Part shown: positions 1 to 6,005 of the stretch, in pieces
How positions within the stretch are numbered: position 1 is the first letter of the stretch
Layout of the letters: each line of letters starts with the position of its first letter
Assembly: GCA_904397185.1 (NCBI GenBank)
Contig: CAJFOL010000110.1
Location: forward strand, 1 to 7,082
DNA length: 7,082 nt
Direction of reading: 5' to 3'
DNA from: an uncultured Clostridia bacterium
GTDB lineage: Bacteria > Bacillota > Clostridia > Christensenellales > UBA1242
Notes under the pieces: generated by a model
Databases searched by the model: none
Seen by the model: the letters and a program-made list of their open reading frames with translations, nothing else
What the model was told of the DNA's origin: nothing
Translations under genes and position numbers: made by a program

Positions 1-148
1 CCTTGTAAAATAAGGCTTTACGGGCTCTGACGCCACAGGACAAAACCACCCCAAACGAGCCAAGAGGTGAGTGCTAATCTCTAGACTTCTCATCAGCCTT
101 CATACCACACATTCTCACAATTACTCAATACCTCTGAGCATCATCACG
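1..148. other. Left-edge stretch with no supported gene
   Basis: I see no coding signal here that I can defend. On the minus strand the methyltransferase frame ends in TAG at 149-151, and the sequence beyond it has further stops and no family-like residues. The first 60 or so bases look somewhat more GC-rich than the following AT-rich DNA, so they may belong to a neighbouring gene or an island boundary, but nothing identifies them. I looked for a hairpin with a T-run after the leftward gene set and found only 4-bp dyads, so no terminator is called. Confidence 0.4.
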
Positions 149-727
149 CTACATCATCTTAAAAATCACATTCATCCACCGAAACCCTTTTGTCCCGCTC
201 ACATCTTCTGCATACTACAATTCTTTCATCTTCAACTTGGCATTGACCGCCAGTGTCTTTTCCACCAGCTGTTCAGTAAACTCCAGAAAGTAACATCCAT
301 CCGCTGACTTGCCTGTGGGGATTCCGGTTTTCCCGGAAATATATACAACTCCATTATCATTTAAATACAGGTCCACCTTTCTAAAGAAGCAAAGCACTTC
401 CTCTTCCGACAGATGTATCAGTGACGCGCACGACCAGATGCCGTCAAATCGCTATGTTGGCTAATAACTCTGAATATCAGAACATACGACTTCTCCTGAG
501 AACACTTTTCGGATTTCCAGGCAAAGGTTTCTTGACGACTTCAGCTCAATCACCTAATATCTCTGCTGCGGGAAATAACATACATCAAGCCCACTGCCAC
601 TCCCCACATCAAGTATCCTTACACCCTCTTTTAACAAAGGAATAACCCTTTGATACTGCTCCGACAGATTGGCAGAAAGGGTTTCTTCCGCATAGCACTT
701 TGCATTTTCTTCACAATACTCATCCAT
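149..727 (-). pseudogene. Class I SAM-dependent methyltransferase, decayed by four in-frame TAG codons
   Basis: Read from the ATG at 727, this frame gives a 192-codon protein resembling small class I SAM-dependent methyltransferases. Motif I is ILDVGSGSG (about residues 39-47), and the mid-protein block DGIWSCASLIHL fits the usual DGIWACASLLHV pattern. An LNDNGVVYIS strand and a C-terminal AEDV...WMNVIF block follow, again as in the family. Four TAG codons interrupt it at 554-556, 461-463, 452-454 and 215-217; the apparent natural stop, at 149-151, is also TAG. No frameshift is needed to join the pieces. The last internal TAG falls where relatives I recall carry Trp, and the others would suit Gln, Glu or Lys. 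The start lies 4 bases after the HNH stop, with AAGG 9 bases upstream overlapping that stop, so it is the last gene of the leftward set. The substrate cannot be told; this fold acts on small molecules, RNA or protein. I call it a pseudogene, while amber read-through is a remote alternative. Confidence 0.8.
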
Positions 728-731
728 AACC

Positions 732-1835
732 TTATACCTTCAGGCTCCAATTCGAAAATCCCATACTCTTGGCCGACTGATACACCGGAAAAATAACCTC
801 TTCCAGACGCCCGGAAAACTCTCTTTCAGACAGACCTTTTTGATACAGTCTGTGTCGGATCTCCGGGTTATTCAGATGTTCCCTGGCACATATTTCAAAA
901 GCTTCATGTATTTCTGGATATTCCCACAGCAATTCATAGGATACATACTCACTTTTGCACAGCACGGGAAAATAGGCGTCCCAGTCCGGAAGGCTGTTGC
1001 TTTTGCTGCTGTTGATGCTTCGGGTGGTAGGAGTCAGATTCCAAAGTTCATCGTGAGCCACATAGGACCAGGGCACAAAATGGTCAATGGATATATTTTT
1101 CGCATTCAACAGGTTTTCTCCATAGATTTCACGTACAGGTCTTATGGAAACAATCATTTTCCAGTACTTTTTTACTTTTTCCAGATTGCGCTCTCTTGGC
1201 GGATAGAGCTTTTCCACAATCCCCGGAACGCTGGGATTTCTTCTCTGAAGATACTGGATCATATTTAATTCCACCCAGCCCTGTATGATTTCATGATTTT
1301 GTTTAATATAATCCGCCCATTCCTTCTGTATCTGGATCCGGGTGTTCAGGCCGCTGAATTTTAGAAAATAGTATATCAGCCTTGGTTCCTGATTGATCCT
1401 TTCCGCCAGCTTTTCCCCAGACCTGTTCCACTCCTTCCCCTTCATGGACGCCATGAAGGGCGCCTGCAGACGATACGGAACATTCTGGGCCAGAGTCCGT
1501 TTCAAAACTATGACTTCTTTATCCTCGCAAGTCGCAAGATATTTCAGGATTGCCTCTTTCTTCTCACTGGATTTCATATGACTGATCTCACTCAGCCGAT
1601 GGACCACTCGTTCCAGGGCATCATTGGGTCCCAGATTCAGGCGATATTCTGAAACCATATACCAGGCATCTGCGATCATCTCGTCGATCAATTCCTCAAA
1701 TGTAATTGTATGACACCCCTCTTTTATTTTCCCTGCGATTGCCTGAAACCAGAATAATTTATATCACTCGCTCTTGTTGTCAAACAATCTGGAAAAATGG
1801 GCAATGTCCAGTATATCAGAATAAGGTAACTGCAT
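732..1835 (-). pseudogene. HNH endonuclease gene with an in-frame TGA at codon 24
   Basis: The full frame from the ATG at 1835 is 367 codons, and GGGAG 6 bases upstream (1842-1846) fixes this start. Codon 24 is TGA (1764-1766), yet both sides match one protein: MQLPYSDILDIAHFSRLFDN before it and YKLFWFQAIAGKI after it. The rest is open. In full-length numbering the HNH nuclease region has the DH pair at 251-252 in SIDHFVPWS, then WNL at 265-267 and SKSNSLP around 278-284, the usual order for metal-dependent HNH nicking or cutting enzymes. The remaining 319 codons open with TTG at 1691 and have an ATG at 1679, but neither has a well-spaced ribosome site, so any product would be N-terminally truncated and weakly made. 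It follows the MazG-like gene by 36 bases and precedes the methyltransferase by 4. The likely role is defence or phage-related DNA cleavage (inference). Decay of a nuclease is plausible, and so is Cys-to-TGA change at this site. Confidence 0.8.
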
Positions 1836-1871
1836 ATTGATCTCCCACATTTTATCGTTACTTACACATCC

Positions 1872-2204
1872 TCACAGCTCCGTATACTTTTCTTTATGTC
1901 CATACGCTTTTTCCACCGGATACTTCTCCGCATTCTTCTTTATCTTTTCCTGGATGATCTCATCCATATCCAGCCCACAGGTATCCGCCATCAGGATACA
2001 GTAATTCAACACATCCGCAAGCTCTTCCCTGATCTTGTCTTTTTTCTCCTCACACCTGACATCTTCTGCGCTCCACTGAAAAACTTCCAACAGCTCTGCC
2101 GCCTCCAGACTGATGGAGATCGCCAGATCCTTCGGATTGTGAAATTGCTTCCAGTTCCTCTCGTCTCTGAATTGTAATACCTGCTCGATCGTTTCCTTTG
2201 TCAT
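1872..2204 (-). CDS. MazG-like nucleotide pyrophosphohydrolase
   Basis: This 110-aa protein is a single-domain, all-alpha member of the MazG/RS21-C6 superfamily, which hydrolyses nucleoside triphosphates to the monophosphate and pyrophosphate in the cytoplasm. The metal-binding signature is visible as LEAAELLE (E34, E37, E40) followed by EELAD (E60, E61, D64), the family's ExxE...ExxD arrangement. The segment RNWKQFHNPKDLA (16-28) is typical of the dCTPase-like branch. The length is normal for that branch and half that of two-domain MazG. The ATG at 2204 has GAGGG 6 bases upstream (2211-2215), and the stop is TGA. It sits 19 bases after the 186-aa gene and 36 bases before the HNH gene, so co-transcription is likely. 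Substrate preference cannot be read from sequence; relatives clean pools of dCTP and modified dCTPs. Confidence 0.9.
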   Translation of the reverse strand: MTKETIEQVLQFRDERNWKQFHNPKDLAISISLEAAELLEVFQWSAEDVRCEEKKDKIREELADVLNYCILMADTCGLDMDEIIQEKIKKNAEKYPVEKAYGHKEKYTEL

Positions 2205-2223
2205 CTTTAACCCTCGCTAAATC

Positions 2224-2784
2224 CTAATAATAAAATGATGGTGCGCCAGGGAAATCCAATAACTCTCGCCCTTTTTTCCAGTCATCAGCCCGACACATCA
2301 CATCGTCCAGAGTTACACTCGAGTCAGCCCTTGTAGCCAAAACGGCCTCTGCATATCTTTTAAAAGACATTCTCCGGCCTTCATAACGACCTCTGCTTTG
2401 TGGATAATTGATCTCCTCTTGTAATGTTGTCCAATAGAGGATACATTTCAGGAACCAGATCTGGGGCAGATCTGTTGCCTTGTGCTGCCAGCCTTCTTCA
2501 TATACTTCTTCCAACAGTTCCAGCATTTCATGATCATCAAGCGTCCCATTCAGGACATAACTTGCCACAATGACGCACACCACACTGTGCCTTAACGCTT
2601 TTCCCGAGACCAACAAAAGGTAGTCTCCTGGATTTTTCCCACCCGGATAACAGACTTCGAGATTAGGGAAGACAGAAAATCTTCTCTGCCGTCCATCCGT
2701 GTTATTTGCCCATAAGTATTTCATATATGTTACACCTTCATCAAAACTCATTGATCCAAATCTATTGCCAGATCCCGCTTCCAT
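2224..2784 (-). CDS. Unrecognised 186-aa protein, first gene of the leftward set
   Basis: I do not recognise this family. The protein is soluble-looking and acidic in the middle, with no signal peptide and no clear membrane segment; a short hydrophobic stretch (HSVVCVIVASYVL, about 66-78) is too polar-flanked to call one. Other visible segments are a Trp/Leu-rich helix (LPQIWFLKCILYWTTLQ, about 104-120) and a basic stretch (RGRYEGRRMSFKRYAEAV, about 130-147) that could contact nucleic acid or a partner. No nuclease or ATPase motif is seen. The ATG at 2784 has AAGGAG 11 bases upstream (2796-2801), a rather long gap; an in-frame ATG at 2748 (MSFDEG) is a weaker alternative. The stop is TAG. Being first in a tight set with MazG-like and HNH genes, and divergent from a restriction enzyme, suggests an accessory or defence role (inference only). 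Confidence 0.75.
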   Translation of the reverse strand: MEAGSGNRFGSMSFDEGVTYMKYLWANNTDGRQRRFSVFPNLEVCYPGGKNPGDYLLLVSGKALRHSVVCVIVASYVLNGTLDDHEMLELLEEVYEEGWQHKATDLPQIWFLKCILYWTTLQEEINYPQSRGRYEGRRMSFKRYAEAVLATRADSSVTLDDVMCRADDWKKGRELLDFPGAPSFYY

Positions 2785-2795
2785 TCTTCTCTTGT

Positions 2796-2856
2796 CTCCT
2801 TAAAAGTCTGTCATATTTGGTCCAAAGCCTTTATTTTCTATAGGATATCATGTCAA
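2796..2856 (-). promoter_or_regulatory. Possible leftward promoter and ribosome site for the 186-aa/MazG/HNH set
   Basis: On the minus strand a perfect TTGACA -35 box lies at 2851-2856. At a 17-base spacing the -10 position (2828-2833) reads TAAAGG, which is poor. AAGGAG at 2796-2801 serves the ATG at 2784. The -35 box and orientation support a promoter, while the weak -10 lowers confidence. Confidence 0.35.
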
Positions 2857-2869
2857 CTTTACTTTTTCC

Positions 2870-2885
2870 AGTACACCAATGTACT
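2870..2885. promoter_or_regulatory. Operator-like inverted repeat AGTACA-N4-TGTACT
   Basis: A perfect 6-bp dyad, AGTACA CCAA TGTACT, covers the -35 position of the rightward nuclease promoter and lies 14 bases upstream of the leftward TTGACA box. Its placement suits a repressor or activator site controlling one or both divergent transcripts. No regulator gene is present in the window to bind it. Confidence 0.45.
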
Positions 2886-2908
2886 TTTAGCGCTCATTAA
2901 AGTATAAT
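2880..2908 (+). promoter_or_regulatory. Promoter for the Sau3AI-like nuclease gene
   Basis: A consensus TATAAT -10 box lies at 2903-2908. At exactly 17 bases upstream the -35 position (2880-2885) reads TGTACT, a poor match to TTGACA that coincides with the right arm of the 2870-2885 dyad. A strong -10 with a weak -35 inside a dyad is typical of a regulated promoter. Transcription would start near 2915, giving a leader of about 65 bases. Confidence 0.6.
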
Positions 2909-2924
2909 CATATATAGGTTTTTT

Positions 2925-2940
2925 TCTGACGATCGACAGA
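2925..2940. promoter_or_regulatory. GATC-centred near-palindrome in the nuclease leader
   Basis: The 16 bases TCTGACGATCGACAGA are palindromic except for one A/A mismatch on each side of the CGATCG core. They lie about 10-25 bases after the predicted start of transcription. The core contains GATC, the expected target of the adjacent restriction-modification pair. With no loop, this is more likely a DNA site than an RNA hairpin. Confidence 0.45.
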
Positions 2941-2972
2941 CTCGATATTCATTTCGAGTGACCTTATGGAGG
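2940..2972 (+). promoter_or_regulatory. Small dyad and strong ribosome binding site before the nuclease gene
   Basis: ACTCGA (2940-2945) and TCGAGT (2954-2959) form a 6-bp dyad around an 8-base spacer. GGAGG follows at 2968-2972, part of GGAGGTGA, 7 bases before the ATG at 2980. The ribosome site is close to ideal and decides the start. The dyad could be a weak leader hairpin or a protein site. Confidence 0.6.
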
Positions 2973-2979
2973 TGACTGT

Positions 2980-4422
2980 ATGTTATTTGACTATGATAGA
3001 TCATCTGCAGATAGTATCTTACATTATGCCAGGCAGTTAGAAGGCAGGACTTTCCTTGAGATAAAGAGGGAGTTTAACCCAGACCCCGAAACGGATGACG
3101 AAGAGGCACTGACTGAAGACACAAATGCCAAAGGCCAGTTGGGGAATTTCCTTGAAAAAAATTTCTTTGGGTATGAACCAAACAGTGTTCAGGAGGCAGA
3201 TTTCAGGGAAGCCGGCGTTGAGCTAAAACAAACCTGCATCGATCTAAAAAAGAACGGCGAGTACACCGCTGGGGAAAGACTATCCATTACCAATATTTCT
3301 TTTGAGGAACCTGTTGAACATGATTTCTACAAAAGTCATGTATGGGAAAAGATCCGATGTATCTTGCTCATCCATTATTTAAGGGACAAGACTATCCCGC
3401 GCATGTTGTATAAGATCATGTACGTAAACCTATTTACGCCTCCTGCCGATGACCTTTCTATCATCATCGAGGATTATAAGAAGATAATCGGTAAGATAGA
3501 ATCCGGAAAAGCCCACGAGCTCTCTGAAAGCGACACCTTATACCTGGGCGCTTGTACGAAAGGTTCAACTGCCGCCAAAAGCATGCGCCCTCAATATTAC
3601 GGTGATCATACTCCCGCAAAGAAACGTAACTTTTGTTTCAAACGCAATTACATGGACTACGTCCTTCACAAATACGTTTTAAGAGATGCTGTACCCTGCG
3701 AAAAGATCATCACAGACAGAGGGGCTTTAAAGACCCGGACCTTTGAAGATATCATCACCGGGAAGATCTTTCACTATGCCGGCAAAACTGACAGGCAGCT
3801 TTGTATGCTGTTTGACAGAGAATATAACAACAATAAGTCCCAATGGAGCGATCTGGCTTATCGCATGCTGGGCATCAAGGGAAATCATGCGGAAGAATTT
3901 GTCAAAGCCAATATCGTTGTCAAATCTATCCGGCTTGAGGAAAACGGTGCTATGCGCGAGAGCATGTCCTTTCCGCCCTTTAAATTTATCGAGCTGGCTG
4001 ATCAAAAATGGGAAGATTCTGATGTTTACGAGTATTTTTCCGAGACCAAGTTTCTTTTTGTCGTTTACAGACGTCAAGGAGAAGAATATGTATTAAAGGG
4101 AGCCCGGCTTTGGAATATGCCTGCCGCGGATCTGGACGGCACTGTGCGGGAAGGCTGGGAAGAAGTCCAGCGTATCATCAAAGAGGGAGTTCGATTTTCA
4201 GTGAATCCCGATGGCAGGATCTCCAATGATCTTCCCGGGAAAAAGGATAATCGCATCATACATATACGCCCCCACGCAACCAGATCTGCATATCGGCTTA
4301 ACAACGGGATCATTCGTGGCAATGTAGAACGAGATGCAAACCCGCTGCCAGATGGGCAATGGATGACTACCCAAAGCTTTTGGATCAATAATAGCTATAT
4401 CCTTGAACAATTATCATTTTGA
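2980..4422 (+). CDS. Sau3AI/MutH-family type II restriction endonuclease, probably GATC-specific
   Basis: This 480-aa protein matches the Sau3AI architecture (about 490 aa): an N-terminal MutH-like catalytic domain and a related C-terminal domain thought to act in DNA binding and allostery. The active-site pattern of MutH is clear: E59 in KGQLGNFLE, D74 in QEADF, and E81/K83 in GVELKQT. These correspond to E56, D70, E77 and K79 of E. coli MutH. The C-terminus has the family-like blocks IHIRPHA (from about 427), a GKKDN/RLNNG basic stretch, and TTQSFWINNSYI (about 463-474). All expected parts are present, so it should be active. Sau3AI and its relatives cut before the G of GATC, giving 5' overhangs; GATC here is inferred from family membership. 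It converges on the cytosine-5 methyltransferase, which would protect the host. It has its own promoter and strong ribosome site, so it can be timed independently of the methyltransferase. Confidence 0.92.
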   Translation: MLFDYDRSSADSILHYARQLEGRTFLEIKREFNPDPETDDEEALTEDTNAKGQLGNFLEKNFFGYEPNSVQEADFREAGVELKQTCIDLKKNGEYTAGERLSITNISFEEPVEHDFYKSHVWEKIRCILLIHYLRDKTIPRMLYKIMYVNLFTPPADDLSIIIEDYKKIIGKIESGKAHELSESDTLYLGACTKGSTAAKSMRPQYYGDHTPAKKRNFCFKRNYMDYVLHKYVLRDAVPCEKIITDRGALKTRTFEDIITGKIFHYAGKTDRQLCMLFDREYNNNKSQWSDLAYRMLGIKGNHAEEFVKANIVVKSIRLEENGAMRESMSFPPFKFIELADQKWEDSDVYEYFSETKFLFVVYRRQGEEYVLKGARLWNMPAADLDGTVREGWEEVQRIIKEGVRFSVNPDGRISNDLPGKKDNRIIHIRPHATRSAYRLNNGIIRGNVERDANPLPDGQWMTTQSFWINNSYILEQLSF

Positions 4423-4424
4423 CC

Positions 4425-4475
4425 ATAAAAAGTCGTGAGCAGTTTTCTTTGAAAAACTCTCTCACGACTTTTTAT
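4425..4475. terminator. Two-way intrinsic terminator between nuclease and methyltransferase genes
   Basis: ATAAAAAGTCGTGAG (4425-4439) and CTCACGACTTTTTAT (4461-4475) are perfect 15-bp inverted arms. Inside them AGTTTT (4441-4446) pairs with AAAACT (4453-4458), extending the hairpin. A-runs on one side and T-runs on the other make it work for both strands. It lies in the 58-base gap between two converging genes, exactly where a shared terminator belongs. Confidence 0.92.
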
Positions 4476-4480
4476 GTCAT

Positions 4481-5896
4481 TTAATGACCAGTATCCGCTT
4501 TTCCCTCGTTTTCAAATATCTTGTCCAGCGTTTCTCCCATATCTTCAACCAGGTTTACCACCAGGGCATTGCCCATCATAAATCTGCGTTTATTGACCGG
4601 CATCTCTACTTCTTCTCCATTGACCAGACAATACTTTGTATGGTCTGTTGGAAATCCCTGTATCCTTTCTGTTTCAGCCGCTGTCAGCAAACGGATCCTC
4701 CCTGTCTTTTTGTCTCTGACAATGTGTGTTGTCCGGCTGAAACCTCCTTCCGAAGTCAGCATAGTCCTGGCTGGTTTATCGTAACTATCCAGCATTTCGA
4801 TAGCGCCTTCTGAAAAAATATATTCATGTCCATTTGAGGATCTGCGGGCTAATTTTTTTCCACCTTTTAAGTATTGCCATGTCTTTCTCTGCTCTTTTGG
4901 CAATTTTCCCCTTGTCTCATCAGATCTGGTGATCGATGGATCTGTATAGTACAATCTCTCTTCCGGGATAAAATACTTTTCATCCACATCCCCGGTCTCC
5001 ATGATATCCCCCAGAGTGATCTGAGGGCCATCATATTTAGGCGCTGTCTTCAGTGTATATATCACACCGTCTTTCATGATCCCTGTGTTTTCAAATCCAA
5101 AACTAAATCTATCCGATAATTCCCCTATCCCTTCCGGCAGTTCTTCTATCATTATCTTGTCGTCAGCCACTTCATATACCGGGAAAGTTTTCGCGAAAAA
5201 GCCTTCTGCCAAAAGGACTTTCCCCATGCTGACCCTTCTTTTTTCTATGCTGTCTTTTCTGGCGTAATCCACCCGCTCCTGGACCGATGATGAATAATCT
5301 GTGTCATCTCTATACGCGAAGATAAAAGTCCTCCGTCTCCGCTGTTGATATCCATAATCCGCCGCATTGATCACACGCCATTCAGCGGTATAGCCCTGAT
5401 CCCTGAGACAGGCTAAGATGATCCCAAAATCACGGCCTCTCTGCTTAGCCGGCGACTTGAGCAGCCTGTCTACATTTTCAAGTAAAACAAAAGGTGGCTC
5501 TTTTGCCTCTATGGTATCTCTGATAGACCACCAGAGTACCCCCTTTTTCCCTTCCAGCCCCTTTGATGTAGCCAAAGATGAAGCTACTGAGTAATCCTGA
5601 CAGGGAAAGCCCCCCACCAACAGGTTAAAATCAGGTATTGTCTCCTTATTTACTTCTTCGATATCCACATTGGTCGTATCATTTCCTGACAAGTCCATCC
5701 TTGTCCCAAATTGATGTACATAACAATCATGGGCGTATTGCGTTTTCTTCTCCGCAGGCTCCCACTGATTAAACCATACTGTTTCCCACTCTTCCGGCTT
5801 TTTTAAATCTTCTAATGTCTTTATGTGGTTCAGGCCGCAACGAAAGCCTCCGACACCTGCAAACAACTCACAAACTGTTTTTTCCACTTTTAGCAC
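4481..5896 (-). CDS. DNA cytosine-5 methyltransferase, partner of the Sau3AI-like nuclease
   Basis: This protein of up to 471 aa transfers a methyl group from SAM to carbon 5 of cytosine in DNA. The motifs are in standard order: ELFAGVGGF (I, residues 10-18), GGFPCQDYS (IV, catalytic C99), LLENVDRL (VI, 138-145), YQQRRRR (VIII, 183-189), TAAETERIQGFP (IX) and MMGNALVVNLVEDMG (X) near the C-terminus. The target-recognition region lies between VIII and IX (about 200-390). The open frame starts with GTG at 5896, but GTG at 5887 fits better because GAGG lies 8 bases before it; that gives 468 aa. There is no N-terminal helix-turn-helix extension, unlike some self-regulating cytosine-5 enzymes. Pairing with a Sau3AI-type nuclease implies methylation of the C in GATC, as for M.Sau3AI (inference). 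It lies 110-119 bases downstream of vsr on the same strand and has a possible promoter of its own. Confidence 0.93.
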   Translation of the reverse strand: MLKVEKTVCELFAGVGGFRCGLNHIKTLEDLKKPEEWETVWFNQWEPAEKKTQYAHDCYVHQFGTRMDLSGNDTTNVDIEEVNKETIPDFNLLVGGFPCQDYSVASSLATSKGLEGKKGVLWWSIRDTIEAKEPPFVLLENVDRLLKSPAKQRGRDFGIILACLRDQGYTAEWRVINAADYGYQQRRRRTFIFAYRDDTDYSSSVQERVDYARKDSIEKRRVSMGKVLLAEGFFAKTFPVYEVADDKIMIEELPEGIGELSDRFSFGFENTGIMKDGVIYTLKTAPKYDGPQITLGDIMETGDVDEKYFIPEERLYYTDPSITRSDETRGKLPKEQRKTWQYLKGGKKLARRSSNGHEYIFSEGAIEMLDSYDKPARTMLTSEGGFSRTTHIVRDKKTGRIRLLTAAETERIQGFPTDHTKYCLVNGEEVEMPVNKRRFMMGNALVVNLVEDMGETLDKIFENEGKADTGH

Positions 5897-5906
5897 CTCA
5901 TCATTC

Positions 5907-5918
5907 GAACGATCGTTC
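5907..5918. promoter_or_regulatory. GATC-centred perfect palindrome before the methyltransferase start
   Basis: GAACGATCGTTC is a perfect 12-bp palindrome with GATC at its centre (5911-5914). It lies just downstream of the AT-rich -10 region and about 10 bases before the earlier GTG start. It shares the ACGATCG core with the site in the nuclease leader, in a similar place relative to the predicted transcription start. A methylation-sensitive or methyltransferase-bound control site is the natural reading (inference). Confidence 0.5.
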
Positions 5919-5929
5919 TGTCATAATAT

Positions 5930-5958
5930 ACATTATCTTATTCTGGAGATTTTGTAAA
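5930..5958 (-). promoter_or_regulatory. Possible promoter for the methyltransferase gene
   Basis: TTTACA at 5953-5958 (minus strand) differs from the -35 consensus by one base. At 17 bases comes TAATGT (5930-5935), and GATAAT (5932-5937) lies at 15 bases. The stretch is very AT-rich, with further TATATT and TATTAT hexamers, so the exact -10 box is uncertain. It would let the methyltransferase be made without vsr. Confidence 0.4.
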
Positions 5959-6005
5959 GCTTCTTTTTCTCTCTGACCGATTTTTTCATCGATCATTAAA
6001 CGATG

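Noticed and set aside
1..60. Possible attachment site or integrase tail at the left edge
   Set aside because: No matching repeat was found near the right boundary by eye and no integrase motif can be read, so there is nothing to support it.
840..1268. Plus-strand open frame of 142 codons opposite the HNH gene
   Set aside because: It is the antisense shadow of a clear HNH protein, has no ribosome site and reads as low-complexity hydrophobic sequence.
1764..1800. Selenocysteine insertion at the HNH TGA
   Set aside because: The downstream hairpin is short and bulged, and HNH nucleases are not a known selenoprotein class; kept only as a remote alternative.
149..2226. Whole-island reassignment of TAG to an amino acid
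   Set aside because: The 186-aa gene, vsr and the MutS-related gene all end naturally at TAG, so TAG works as a stop in this window.
5987..6005. CATCG/CGATG dyad directly after the vsr stop as a terminator
   Set aside because: It has only 5 bp and is followed by A, not T, on the vsr strand, so read-through into the methyltransferase gene is more likely.
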